This document shows, piece after piece, positions 1-8,603 of a DNA stretch of 60,210 nucleotides. Under the pieces are notes generated by a model, which did not search any database, was not told the origin of the DNA, and was given only the letters and a program-made list of their open reading frames with translations. The first letter of the stretch is position 1. Every line of letters begins with the position of its first letter. This DNA is from JBCCGI01 sp039029355 (lineage in GTDB: Bacteria; Planctomycetota; UBA1135; GCA-002686595), in NCBI GenBank assembly GCA_039029355.1, contig JBCCGI010000050.1, positions 1 through 60,210 on the forward strand, in the 5' to 3' direction. The translations under genes were made by a program, and so were the position numbers.

Positions 1-1
1 C

Positions 2-379
2 GTCGTCGCGGCCCTCGAGGACCTGCGGCGACGTGGCGTCGAGCCGGTGCTGGTCTCCGGCTCTTCGCGCGAGATCCTGCGCCCGATCGCCCGGCGGCTC
101 GGTGTCGACCACGTGTTGGCGACCCGGGTCGAGGTCCGCGCCGGGATCTACACCGGCCGCATCCTGCCGCCGCAGACGATCGGCGCGGGCAAGCTCCGCG
201 CGGCGCAAGCGTTTCTGGAGCGCACCGGCGCCAACGCCGGGCGCTGCTACGCCTTCGGCGATCACCTGTCCGACCTGCCCCTGCTCGAGGCGGTCGGACA
301 CCCGCGCGTGGTCGCCGGCGATCCGCGCCTCGAGCGCCAGGCGCATCGGCGCGGCTGGCCCGTCGTTCCCACCCGCTGA
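2..379 (+). CDS. HAD-superfamily IB phosphatase, 3' fragment
   Basis: Only the C-terminal ~125 residues are inside the window; the reading frame is open from base 2, so the gene starts upstream. The fragment shows the second half of a haloacid-dehalogenase fold: a motif II-like VSGSS, a mid-protein motif III lysine region, and the motif IV segment GDHLSDLPLLEAVG, followed by a tail of the kind seen in the subfamily IB hydrolases related to phosphoserine phosphatase (NPD-type loop, then a GWPVV end). Family members are cytosolic phosphomonoesterases, and the true substrate cannot be read from this fragment. The catalytic motif I aspartates lie outside the window. The downstream monooxygenase begins 13 bases after the stop, so the two genes may be co-transcribed. 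Confidence 0.8.
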   Translation, partial: VVAALEDLRRRGVEPVLVSGSSREILRPIARRLGVDHVLATRVEVRAGIYTGRILPPQTIGAGKLRAAQAFLERTGANAGRCYAFGDHLSDLPLLEAVGHPRVVAGDPRLERQAHRRGWPVVPTR

Positions 380-392
380 AAGAGAGGCAAGC

Positions 393-1874
393 ATGCTTCC
401 GATCCTGCTCGTCGGAGGAGGGCCCTCTGGCCTGACCTCCGCTGTGCACCTGCAGCGCTCCGGCGTACCCCACCGCCTGATCGAGCGCCGGCGCGGCGTA
501 CACCAGCTCTCCAAGGCCCTCAGCCTCTCGAGCTCGACGCTCGAGCTCTTCGAGGATCTCGGGCTGGTGGAGGCCGCCCTGGCCGCCGCCCGCCTCAACG
601 ACGCGGTGCAGATCTTCTGGAAGGGGCGCGAGCTCCACGACGTGTCGCTGGCCGGGATCCCCAGCCGCTATCCCTTCTTCGCGATGCTGCCCCAGTACGA
701 GACCGAGCGCCTGCTGCGGGCCCGCCTGGCCCAGCTGGGGGGGAGCGTCGAAGAGGGGACCGCGCTCGTCGACCTGGAAGCTCGCGCGGACCGCGTGATC
801 GCCACGACCGAAGACGACGCGGGACGGCGCACGCGGCGTCCCTACGCCTACGTCGTCGGTTGCGACGGAGCGCGCAGCGCCGTGCGCCGGCTGGCCGGCA
901 TCCCCTTTGAGGGGCACGACTACCCGATGTACTTCGCGATGTGCGACGCGCCGGTGCGCTGGCCGGGGCGCGAGGGGCGCTGGGGGTACTTCGTCGACGA
1001 AGAGCGCTTCGGGATCCTGATCCCGCTCAGCCGCACGCTCCACCGCGTCGTGGTCCAGGACCGCGGCCGCTTCGACCCCGAGCGCGTCTGGCGGCGCGAG
1101 GACTTCCTGTGGCGTCTGCACGGCATCGGCCTCGCCGGGATCGAGCTGGGCGAGCTCACGTGGAGCACGAGCGCGCGCTTCTACAACCGCCTCGCGGGGT
1201 GCTTCCGGAAGGGCCGCGTCTTCCTGGTGGGCGACGCGGCGCACCTCTTCAGCCCGATCGGCGGGCAGGGGATGAACACCGGCGTGCAGGACGCCTACAA
1301 CCTGGCGTGGCGGCTGGCGCTCTGCCAGCGCGGGCTGGCGCGCGAGGCCCTGCTCGACGGCTACGAGCGCGAGCGGCGCCCGTACGCCGAAGGCGTCCGC
1401 GCGTCCACCGACGCGATGACGCGCGTGATCGCCCGGCTCGACCGCGACCCGCGCGGCCCGCTGCGCCGCTTCCTCCCGTCGGCGCGCGGAGGCGCGTTCC
1501 TCGCGCACACCTTGCCGCGCCGGCTGGCGGGCCTGGCGGCCGCCTACGGCGTCGAGCCCGACGGGCCGCCGGCAGCGGGGCGGCGGCTGACGCGCTCGCG
1601 CCTGCACGACCCGGGCGGTGGCCGGTACGTACTGGCCGTCGCTGGCGGGATCTCCTCCGCCGTCGTGCGCTTGGTGCGCGACTACCGGGCGATCCTCGCG
1701 CTGCGCGAGCTCGACCCCGCGGAGGCACGCGCCCTCGGGCTCGACCACCAGAGCCTGCTGCTCGTGCGCCCCGACCGCTTCGTGGCCTACGCCGGCCGCT
1801 GCTCGTCGGCGAGCGACGTCGCGCCGCTGCGGGAGTACGTGAAAGTCAGCCACGGCGGCGAAAGTTTTCTTTGA
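393..1874 (+). CDS. FAD-dependent aromatic-ring-type monooxygenase (PheA/TfdB-like)
   Basis: A 493-residue class A flavoprotein monooxygenase. The N-terminus has the ADP-binding GGGPSGL motif directly after a hydrophobic strand. The middle has a DG motif (VGCDGARSAVRR), and the FAD ribityl-binding GD motif follows as GDAAHLFSPIGGQGMN. The C-terminal ~90 residues look like the shortened thioredoxin-like tail of phenol hydroxylase relatives, ending in LVRPDRFVAYAG. Such enzymes hydroxylate phenolic or polyketide rings using NAD(P)H and oxygen; the substrate is unknown here. I chose the ATG at 393 because an AGAGAGG purine run lies just upstream and because the family begins immediately before the GxGxxG strand. 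The in-frame sequence upstream of it belongs to the overlapping HAD gene read in another frame. Confidence 0.9.
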   Translation: MLPILLVGGGPSGLTSAVHLQRSGVPHRLIERRRGVHQLSKALSLSSSTLELFEDLGLVEAALAAARLNDAVQIFWKGRELHDVSLAGIPSRYPFFAMLPQYETERLLRARLAQLGGSVEEGTALVDLEARADRVIATTEDDAGRRTRRPYAYVVGCDGARSAVRRLAGIPFEGHDYPMYFAMCDAPVRWPGREGRWGYFVDEERFGILIPLSRTLHRVVVQDRGRFDPERVWRREDFLWRLHGIGLAGIELGELTWSTSARFYNRLAGCFRKGRVFLVGDAAHLFSPIGGQGMNTGVQDAYNLAWRLALCQRGLAREALLDGYERERRPYAEGVRASTDAMTRVIARLDRDPRGPLRRFLPSARGGAFLAHTLPRRLAGLAAAYGVEPDGPPAAGRRLTRSRLHDPGGGRYVLAVAGGISSAVVRLVRDYRAILALRELDPAEARALGLDHQSLLLVRPDRFVAYAGRCSSASDVAPLREYVKVSHGGESFL

Positions 1875-1932
1875 GGTCGGCTGGCGCGCGCGAGCCCGCC
1901 CTGCGTTCCCTGAGTGAGGGAGGCGATGCGAA

Positions 1933-1952
1933 ACCGGAATCGTGGTTCCGGT
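1933..1952. promoter_or_regulatory. Inverted repeat upstream of the sensor kinase gene
   Basis: ACCGGAA and TTCCGGT form a perfect 7-bp inverted repeat separated by six bases, in the 217-bp gap before the two-component operon. It could be an operator or a weak hairpin ending the monooxygenase transcript. No T-tract follows, and I see no convincing promoter boxes beside it. Confidence 0.35.
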
Positions 1953-2091
1953 CGCTTGAAGCATCGTTCCGATTCGCGTGTGCCGCTTCCACACTCCCAG
2001 GGTCGTGCCGCCCATATCCGTCGCAACCGATCGGCGAACGTTGGATAGAGTCGATTGCCCACAGCGCTTCGAGTCCCCATCTCCTTGCCCC

Positions 2092-4083
2092 ATGAGCATC
2101 CGCAACAAGCTGCTGCTCGCCGCCGCGCTCGCCGTGGCGGCGGTGTACGTCGCCCAAGACTCCTTCTCGGTGGAGGACATCGATCGGAAGCTCATCAAGA
2201 TGCGCGTCGACCAGGTGGCCGAGCGAGTGGAGCGCAAGGTCGAGCGCCTGAACCTCGAACGGCTGGCGTCGGACGACGCGTTCCCGCAACAACCGTCGAA
2301 GGCTCAGCAGGACGCCGTCGATCGAGCGCGTAGCAAGCCGCTGTCGGCCGAGGACTTCGGGCGGATCCGCGAGCTCCTGGACGACGAGCTCTTCGACGAC
2401 GGGCAGGGCTACTACTTTCTCTACACGCTGGATCCGACGGCCGCCCCCGGGGACTCCGATGGCGAGTGCTGGGTCGTGCATCATGAGATGAAGAGGCTCC
2501 TCGGGCAGAACGCGTGGAGCCTGCGGGAGGAGAAGCGTGAGGATGGGCGCGCGCTCGTCCAGATGGTCAACACGGCTGTCCAGAACGACGGGGAAGGCTT
2601 CTTCAACATCAGGTGGCCGAGCCTGATGGAGGACGGACGCGTGGGGCCGTACGAGGACAAGCTCATCTACGTTCGGGGGCTGGACGCGCGGTTCTACATC
2701 GAGGATCCGGTTCGGCTCGAAGGCCCACAGCGACTCTGGATCGGCTCGGGGATCCTCTTCGATCAGAGCGCCGACCAGCTGCTGGCGACGGGGCCCTTCT
2801 GGCCGATCGGCCTGTTCCTTGCCTTCACCTTCGCGATCATGGCGGGGGTGAGTGCGCGCGTCGGCCGGCTCGAGCGGAGCGCCAGGGCGCTGAACGAGCA
2901 GCTGTACTCCTCGTCGGGCAAGATCCGCCACGAGCAGCTCAGCGCCGAGCTGATACGGGATCCCTCGAACGACGAGATCGGGCGTATCGCCAACGCCTTC
3001 GACGAGCTCGCCAAGCGCGTCGTGCAGGAGGCCAACTTCCGAAGCGCGCTTTGGGATTGCGTTCCCGACGGCCTGGCCGTCACCGACGCGCAGAGCGAGG
3101 TCGTGGACGCGAACGAGGCGCTCCTCGACATGTATCGGCTGGACCGCGACCACCTCACCGGACGGTCGATCGCCGACTTCTTGCCCGAGGGAGAGAGCTT
3201 CGAGAGATACGAAGAAGACGCCCTCCGGCCCGTGCTGGAAGAGGGTCGCGTCGTGAGGCTTCCCTACGCCCGCCGCGTGCGAGGCGACGGCTCGGAGGTC
3301 TTCGTCTCGATCTCCGTCGCGGCGATCGAGGGTACGAACTACCGCGTCCACTCTCTGACCGACCGCACCGCCGACCACCGCTGGCTGAGGGCGACGCGGC
3401 TCAACGCCTCCGGCCGGCTGCTGAGCGGCATCGTCCACGCCCTCGGCCAGCCCGGTTTTCGGCTGAAGTGCGCCGTCGACGCTCACGACGACGACCCCGC
3501 GTCGGTCGAGCGCACCGTGCGGGTCGCGCGCGAGGTCTCCTCGCTGCTCGATCGCTACATGGGCGCCTTCCGCCGCTTCGCGCTGGCCGAGAAGCAGGAG
3601 GAGGAGAACTTCTGGATGAGCGACGCGGTGCGCGATGCCGCGCTCCTGACGACGTCGCTGCTGACGGGACTAGGCGCCGAGCTGCGGTTTCGGGGCGGCG
3701 AGCAGGTGGGCCGTGTGTTCGGCTACCAGGGGCGAGCCATCGTCGTCCTGATGAACCTCATCGAGAACGCGGCGCTGGTGATGCGCGACGCGGGCTCCGA
3801 GCAGCGCGTGGTCGAGGTGTCGATCGCCGCGGGCGCGCGCTGGGTCGAAGTCGTCGTGAGCGACACCGGGCCCGGCCTGCCCAAGGCTCTCGCGGATCCC
3901 GCCCAGCTCTTCGAGCTTGGCTACACCCGGCGCGACAAGGGCGGTGGCCTGGGCCTCGCCTTGTGCAAGGAGATCATGGCCAACGACTTCCAAGGGTCGA
4001 CCCTGGCCCGGAACGGCGCCGACGGTGGCGCGCGTTTTGAACTTCGTTTCCCCCGCAGAGAGGAGCTCAGCGATGGAACCTAG
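2092..4083 (+). CDS. Membrane sensor histidine kinase (Cache-like, HAMP, PAS)
   Basis: A 663-residue sensor. Residues 4-22 form a first membrane segment, ~100-225 an extracytoplasmic domain that resembles a single-Cache fold, and ~235-255 a second membrane segment. A HAMP linker follows (to ~312), then a PAS domain (~315-425), the phospho-acceptor helix (~438-465) and a HATPase_c domain (~545-655). The ATPase N-box (NLIENA, 555-560), DTGPGLP (591-597) and GGGLGLAL box are intact. The H-box is VHALGQP with His449: it matches the NtrC/FixL-type H-E-x-x-Q-P pattern except that the acidic residue after His is Ala. I start at the ATG at 2092 because it directly precedes the signal-anchor helix. 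The next gene, a sigma-54 activator, overlaps the 3' end by 11 bases, so this is almost certainly its cognate kinase. Confidence 0.92.
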   Translation: MSIRNKLLLAAALAVAAVYVAQDSFSVEDIDRKLIKMRVDQVAERVERKVERLNLERLASDDAFPQQPSKAQQDAVDRARSKPLSAEDFGRIRELLDDELFDDGQGYYFLYTLDPTAAPGDSDGECWVVHHEMKRLLGQNAWSLREEKREDGRALVQMVNTAVQNDGEGFFNIRWPSLMEDGRVGPYEDKLIYVRGLDARFYIEDPVRLEGPQRLWIGSGILFDQSADQLLATGPFWPIGLFLAFTFAIMAGVSARVGRLERSARALNEQLYSSSGKIRHEQLSAELIRDPSNDEIGRIANAFDELAKRVVQEANFRSALWDCVPDGLAVTDAQSEVVDANEALLDMYRLDRDHLTGRSIADFLPEGESFERYEEDALRPVLEEGRVVRLPYARRVRGDGSEVFVSISVAAIEGTNYRVHSLTDRTADHRWLRATRLNASGRLLSGIVHALGQPGFRLKCAVDAHDDDPASVERTVRVAREVSSLLDRYMGAFRRFALAEKQEEENFWMSDAVRDAALLTTSLLTGLGAELRFRGGEQVGRVFGYQGRAIVVLMNLIENAALVMRDAGSEQRVVEVSIAAGARWVEVVVSDTGPGLPKALADPAQLFELGYTRRDKGGGLGLALCKEIMANDFQGSTLARNGADGGARFELRFPRREELSDGT

Positions 4084-5383
4084 CAACGCCCCGGTCGTCT
4101 ACGTCGACGACGAGCGCGAGAACCTCGAGCTCGCCTCCGCGGCCCTGAGCAAGCGCGGCTTCGAGGTACAGACCTTCCTGTCGGCGTGCGAGGCCATGAA
4201 GGTCCTCGACGCCTCCTTCCGCGGCGTCGTCGTGACCGACGTGCTGATGCCCGACATGAGCGGGCTCGACTTCCTTAAGGAGGTCAAGGGCGTGGATGGG
4301 GAGATCCCGGTGCTGCTGATCACCTCGTCGCCCGACTTCTTGGGCGCCAAGGATGCCTACGAGGAGCACGCTGCGCACTACCTGCCGCGGGACGTCGAGG
4401 TCGACGAGCTGGCGCGGGAGATTCAGCGCGGGATCGACCGCCGCGCGCGCGTCCTCGACGCGCGCGAGGCGGCCGGCCGGTCGGGGACGGTCCTGGTCGG
4501 CTCGAGCGGCGCGATGGAGGACGTACGGCTGCGGATCGAGCAGCTCGCGCCGACCACGCTCCCGGTCCTGATCACCGGCGAGACGGGCACGGGCAAGGAG
4601 CTAGCCGCGCGCCGGCTGCACGAGCTCAGCCCCCGTTGCCACGGGCCCTTCGTCCCCGTCAACCTGGGAGGCCTGTCCGGCGAGATCCTGCACAGCGAGC
4701 TCTTCGGGCACCTGAAGGGCTCCTTCACCGGAGCGCTCGCGGACCGCAAGGGGCACTTCGAGACCGCCCACGGCGGCACGCTCTTCCTCGACGAGGTGGG
4801 CGAGCTGGCGGCGGAGCACCAGCCGGCGTTCCTGCGGGTGCTTCAGGAGGGCCGCGTCCTCCGCCTCGGCAGCAGCAAGGAGATCGATGTCGACGTGCGC
4901 GTCATCACCGCCACCAACCGCAACCTGCAGGCGATGATGGAGGACGGGACGTTCCGCGCGGACCTGTTCCATCGCCTGGTGGGCTCGCGGATCGACATGC
5001 CCGCGCTGTCCCAACGCGACGGAGATGTGGTTGAGCTCTTCTACTACTTCGTCGAGGTCCTCGCGCGCGAGTTGGGTGTCCCGAAGCCTCCGATCAAGCG
5101 CGGCTTGGAGAAGCAGATCCGCCACTCGGCGTGGCCCGGCGGCGTGCGCCGGCTGCAGCACGCGGCGGAGGCGTTCGTGAACGGGCTCGACCCGATGACG
5201 ACGCTGGACACCGGCGCTCCACGCGACGCGTCGGGCTGCCAGACGCTCGAGGAGTGGCGGGACTACGGCGCGCGGCTGGGAGTCCAGGCAGCGCTGGCTC
5301 GCTTCCCCAAGCTCGAGGACGCCGCCGCCTACCTGGGTATCAGCGCCCGGCATCTGCGCAACCTGCGCAAGAAGCTCTTCTGA
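4073..5383 (+). CDS. Sigma-54-dependent response regulator (REC-AAA+-HTH)
   Basis: A 436-residue NtrC-family activator. REC domain, residues 8-125: acidic pocket VDDE, phospho-acceptor Asp56 in TDVLMP, Thr/Ser switch in LLITSS. The usual lysine in the position before the beta5-alpha5 loop reads YLPRDV, so Arg106 appears to replace it. AAA+ domain: Walker A GETGTGKE (169-176), the sigma-54 contacting loop as GSFTGA (216-221) instead of GAFTGA, and Walker B GGTLFLDE (234-241). A Fis-like helix-turn-helix forms the extreme C-terminus (~415-436). It would remodel RNA polymerase holding sigma-54 at promoters with -24/-12 boxes. The ATG at 4073 has an AGAGGAG ribosome site and overlaps the kinase gene, which gives translational coupling. 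Targets are unknown; sigma-54-like promoters exist at the exopolysaccharide locus near 57.1 kb. Confidence 0.93.
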   Translation: MEPSNAPVVYVDDERENLELASAALSKRGFEVQTFLSACEAMKVLDASFRGVVVTDVLMPDMSGLDFLKEVKGVDGEIPVLLITSSPDFLGAKDAYEEHAAHYLPRDVEVDELAREIQRGIDRRARVLDAREAAGRSGTVLVGSSGAMEDVRLRIEQLAPTTLPVLITGETGTGKELAARRLHELSPRCHGPFVPVNLGGLSGEILHSELFGHLKGSFTGALADRKGHFETAHGGTLFLDEVGELAAEHQPAFLRVLQEGRVLRLGSSKEIDVDVRVITATNRNLQAMMEDGTFRADLFHRLVGSRIDMPALSQRDGDVVELFYYFVEVLARELGVPKPPIKRGLEKQIRHSAWPGGVRRLQHAAEAFVNGLDPMTTLDTGAPRDASGCQTLEEWRDYGARLGVQAALARFPKLEDAAAYLGISARHLRNLRKKLF

Positions 5384-5528
5384 GCGGACCCTGTGCTGTG
5401 CGGAGAGAGGATTCCTCTCCATGCGCCCTCGGTGGGGGGCTGCCGGACGTGGTTGTAAACCTCTGCGGAATAGGAGGTTGAGAGAAGTGGGTGGCGCGCT
5501 CCCTGAAGTGGAGCGTATGTTCTAGTTT

Positions 5529-6173
5529 GTGTCTGGCTCCTCCCGCATCAGCCCTCCGCTTCAGGCCCGCAGCCGCGCCGCCCTCGAGCGCCTCGTCGTT
5601 GCAGCCGAGGCCCTTCTGCGCGAGCGCTCCTTCGAATCCCTGCCCCTGAGCCTGCTCCTGAAGCGCGCGCGCGTGTCGGTCGGCAGCTTCTACGCGCGGT
5701 TCGAGGGCAAGGATGCCTTCCTCGCGTTCCTCCACACGCGCTACGTCGAGCGTGCGGAGGCGTTGTCCATCGCCGTGCTCGATCCGAAGCGCTTCGACGA
5801 GCGCGAGCTCGACGCGACCCTGCGCCTGCTGTGCCGCTACCTGGTGGCCGTCTACCGGCGCAACCGCGGGTTGCTGCGGGTGGTTTGGCTGGAGCGGCGG
5901 AGCAATCCGGACAGCGTCACCGACGAGATGCTGGCCGTCCGCCAGCGCTTCCTCGACCGGGTGGCGCGCTTCTTTGAGCCGCGCGGTGCTTCGAGCGAGG
6001 CGGCGCTCACCACCTTCTCGTTCCTCACCGCCATCTGCCGCGACTCCTTCCTGCCGACCTCGCGCTCCGTCGCGCTTGCCGTCGTCGGAGACGAGCGCGA
6101 CTTCGCCGACGAGCTGGCCGCGCTCGCCCTCGCCCGCCTGACCGGATCCGGCCGCGCCGGCATTCGCCCATGA
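5529..6173 (+). CDS. TetR/AcrR-family transcriptional regulator
   Basis: A 214-residue one-component repressor. The N-terminal ~60 residues form the TetR DNA-binding region, with the helix-turn-helix ending in VSVGSFYARFEGKDAFLAFL, the typical recognition-helix pattern. The rest is an all-helical ligand domain with no recognisable ligand signature. The start is a GTG with no good ribosome site, chosen because it gives a normal-length N-terminal arm. The stop overlaps the start of the beta-helix gene by four bases (ATGA), so the two are translationally coupled. That coupling suggests the regulator and the secreted protein belong to one response, which is unusual for this pairing. Confidence 0.88.
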   Translation: MSGSSRISPPLQARSRAALERLVVAAEALLRERSFESLPLSLLLKRARVSVGSFYARFEGKDAFLAFLHTRYVERAEALSIAVLDPKRFDERELDATLRLLCRYLVAVYRRNRGLLRVVWLERRSNPDSVTDEMLAVRQRFLDRVARFFEPRGASSEAALTTFSFLTAICRDSFLPTSRSVALAVVGDERDFADELAALALARLTGSGRAGIRP

Positions 6174-7633
6174 AGACCCTGGTATACGCCATCTCCGCGC
6201 TCGTCCTCCTGGCCAGCTCCGCCCGCGCGACCGACTACTACGTCGCCACCAACGGGAACGACTTCTGGCCGGGCACCAAGGCGCTGCCGTTCAAGACGCC
6301 CTACAAGGCGGTCCAGACGGCGACGCAACCGGGCGACACGATCTTCCTGCGCGGTGGAGTCTACGCGCCGCCGCCCTGGGGGCTGGGCCTGGGCGCCTCG
6401 GGGCTGCCCGGGCAGCTGATCACGCTGCGCTCCTACCCCGGCGAGACGGCGGTGATCGACGGCGCGAACCTCGACCCCGGCACCAACGCGATCAACATCG
6501 CCGCCAGCTACCGGCGCGTCGAGGGTCTAGAGGTGTGCAACTCGGCCTTCACCGGGATCAGCCTCTACGGTCCGGGCTCGTTCGTGCACGACATCGAGAT
6601 CGTCGGCAACACCGTGCACGACTGCTGGAACAGCGCGATCTACGCCGGAACCAACACCGTGTCCGATCCGATCCGCGACATCCTGATCGAAGGCAACGTC
6701 GGCTACCGCTGCGTGCTGATGAACGAGGGGCACCCGCTGGGCGGCGGCTGGGGCTATGGAATGGGCGCGGGCGTCGCGCGCAACGTCGTCGTGCGCGGCA
6801 ACACGATCTTCGAGAACCAGGGCGAAGGCCTCGGCTTCTACCTCTCGGAGGACTGCACGGCCGAGGGCAACACGCTCTACGACAACTTCAGCGTGCAGCT
6901 CTACCTCGACAACGCGTCGAGCTGCCGCCTGGTCGGCAACGTCGCGACGACCACCGGCAACCCCGACTTCTTCCGCTTCGGCGAGCCGGCCGTCTGCGTC
7001 CAGATCGCCAACGAGGACTACGGCGTGTACCTGCCGTCGGCGGACAACGTGATCGCGAACAACGTCCTGATTGGCGGCCGGCACGCCTTCTACTACGGCA
7101 GCTACCAGATGGGCGGTGGGCTGCGCACCACGCGCTTCGTGAACAACACGGCGCACGGCTCGACTTCGGCGCTGCTCAAGATCGACGCCGACGCCGGCCA
7201 CGCGGACTCGCTCTTCGCGAACAACGTGCTCGACCAGACCCGCACGGCCGCGCTGACGCTGCTCCTCGGCTCGATGGCCGAGATCGACTTCCACCACAAC
7301 CTCTGGCACGGCGGCCAGCCCGCGCCCGCGGCTGCGGGAGTCGGCGACCTGCTCGCCGCGCCGCACTACCGCGACGCGGCCCAGGAGGATCTGCACCTCG
7401 TCGCGAGCTCGCCCGGCATCGACGCGGGTCAGAACGCGGTCGCGCTCGAGGCCGGCCTCGTCCACGACCACGACGGCCGCCGGCGAGCGCTGGAGGTCCC
7501 GTCGGCCGCGGACTGCACGGCGGCGCCCGGTACCTGCGGACCCGCGCCTGTCGTCGACCTCGGCGCCTTTGAGCTGCCGGCGGGGGATCAGGCCCCGTCC
7601 GGGCTGGTCCCTCTGCCCGGCACGGGAGGCTAG
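6170..7633 (+). CDS. Secreted right-handed parallel beta-helix protein
   Basis: A 487-residue exported protein with a classical signal peptide (residues 1 to ~20, cleavage after SARA). It begins with the YYVATNGNDFWPGT motif and the ...GDTIFLRGGVY motif that open many DUF1565/NosD-like beta-helix proteins. Repeated coils of the form IxGNxxxxxxxxGI, VVRGNTIFEN and NVIANNVL cover residues ~100-400. The C-terminal SPGIDAGQNA and DLGAFE motifs are standard for this class of planctomycete-type carbohydrate-associated proteins. Likely roles are binding or lyase/epimerase action on an extracellular polysaccharide, but no catalytic set can be assigned. It is coupled to the TetR gene upstream and converges on the next gene with only 19 bases between them. 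Confidence 0.88.
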   Translation: MKTLVYAISALVLLASSARATDYYVATNGNDFWPGTKALPFKTPYKAVQTATQPGDTIFLRGGVYAPPPWGLGLGASGLPGQLITLRSYPGETAVIDGANLDPGTNAINIAASYRRVEGLEVCNSAFTGISLYGPGSFVHDIEIVGNTVHDCWNSAIYAGTNTVSDPIRDILIEGNVGYRCVLMNEGHPLGGGWGYGMGAGVARNVVVRGNTIFENQGEGLGFYLSEDCTAEGNTLYDNFSVQLYLDNASSCRLVGNVATTTGNPDFFRFGEPAVCVQIANEDYGVYLPSADNVIANNVLIGGRHAFYYGSYQMGGGLRTTRFVNNTAHGSTSALLKIDADAGHADSLFANNVLDQTRTAALTLLLGSMAEIDFHHNLWHGGQPAPAAAGVGDLLAAPHYRDAAQEDLHLVASSPGIDAGQNAVALEAGLVHDHDGRRRALEVPSAADCTAAPGTCGPAPVVDLGAFELPAGDQAPSGLVPLPGTGG

Positions 7634-7652
7634 CGACGCCGGCTTCGTCCCG

Positions 7653-8603
7653 TCAGAACGTCCCGACCGTGATGTCCAGCGCGTTCGTCAGGCGGATCGA
7701 GCCCAGCGCGTCGAGCGAGGCGCCCTGGCTGCAGAACGACAGCCCCGCGAGCATGCAGTCGCTCGGGATCGAGACGGCGAAGGGCGCGCCAGCTGCGACG
7801 GACGGGATGCTGACCGTGCTCGACGGATCGCAGAGCAGCGTGCCCAGCGCGCCCAGGTCCACGTTGAGCGAGGTCGCGGTGATGGCCAGGAAGTCGAAGC
7901 TAGCGCTGGGCAGGAAAGCGGTGTGGTCGATGAACGGGTCCCAGACCTGGCCGAGGACCGGGCCCGAGGTGACGCCGGCGAAGAGGGCGTTCGGGTTCGG
8001 TGGGGTGCCCGCGCGTGCGGTCTCGGTGGCCGCGACGGCGGGGCAGTCCGCCGACTCGAGGACGACTCCGTCGTAGAACGTGTTCACGAACGAACCATTC
8101 ATGAGGAAGCCAGCCAGCTCGACCTCCCACCGCGTGGTCTGCGGCGGAACGGAGACCGCGACGGAGAACGGGATCCACACCTCGCTCCGACCGGACAGCC
8201 TCCCGGTCGTCGCGGAGGTCAGGAGCGTGTCGTTCTCGAAGAGGCGGATGATGCCCTCGCCTTCGTCGGTGTACTCCACCTGAAAGCGGCCGCTCAGGAC
8301 CAGCGAGCTCGCGGTCAAGCCGCTGGTTCCGCCCTGGATCATCGATCCCGACGTGCCGGGCTGCGCGGCGAGGCTGAAGAAGAAGTTGCCTTCGAAGGGC
8401 GTCACGGTCTGGAGGGACTGGGACTGGCTGGCCGTCACATAGACCTCGGGCGAAGCGGTCCAGCCCGTCAGGTCGGCCTGCTCCGCGTCGCCGTTCGTAA
8501 GGAGATTCTGCCCCGCGGTGAGCGATGTGAGCAGGAAGCAGGCGGTGGCGAGCAGAGGCAGACGGAGGAGGAAGCGGCAGGTGTCGGTCATGGGCGGCAT
8601 CAT
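7653..8603 (-). CDS. Secreted protein with N-terminal carbohydrate-binding-like and C-terminal anchor-like domains
   Basis: About 316 residues with a signal peptide (hydrophobic run FLLRLPLLATACFLLTS, cleavage near TAGQ). Mature residues begin NLLTNGDAEQADLTGW, the typical opening of a jelly-roll domain as found in carbohydrate-binding modules and 'choice-of-anchor' proteins, extending to ~residue 190. The C-terminal ~110 residues run from a GPVLGQVWDP segment to LTNALDITVG. They resemble in layout the C-terminal domain of the metalloprotease next door, a kind of tail often repeated in secreted proteins of one genome. Three in-frame ATGs (8603, 8600, 8591) precede the signal peptide and none has a ribosome site; I took the longest. 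Its precise function is unknown. It is transcribed divergently from the metalloprotease. Confidence 0.75.
   Translation of the reverse strand: MMPPMTDTCRFLLRLPLLATACFLLTSLTAGQNLLTNGDAEQADLTGWTASPEVYVTASQSQSLQTVTPFEGNFFFSLAAQPGTSGSMIQGGTSGLTASSLVLSGRFQVEYTDEGEGIIRLFENDTLLTSATTGRLSGRSEVWIPFSVAVSVPPQTTRWEVELAGFLMNGSFVNTFYDGVVLESADCPAVAATETARAGTPPNPNALFAGVTSGPVLGQVWDPFIDHTAFLPSASFDFLAITATSLNVDLGALGTLLCDPSSTVSIPSVAAGAPFAVSIPSDCMLAGLSFCSQGASLDALGSIRLTNALDITVGTF

Noticed and set aside
33..392. N-terminal extension of the monooxygenase in the upstream frame
   Set aside because: It overlaps the HAD gene in another frame and reads as Arg/Ser/Pro-rich noise; the enzyme begins at the ATG at 393.
2042..2060. 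TGG...TTGC pair before the sensor kinase as a sigma-54 promoter
   Set aside because: The distance between GG and GC is two bases too long for sigma-54.
5405..5479. Two small hairpins (GAGAGG/CCTCTC and AACCTC/GAGGTT) before the TetR gene
   Set aside because: Stems of six base pairs and no T-tract or symmetry with other sites; too weak to call as terminator or operator.
5495..5515. TGGCGCG-N4-CTGAA as a sigma-54 promoter before the TetR gene
   Set aside because: The -12 box does not match TTGC, so it is far weaker than the two sites at 57.1 kb.
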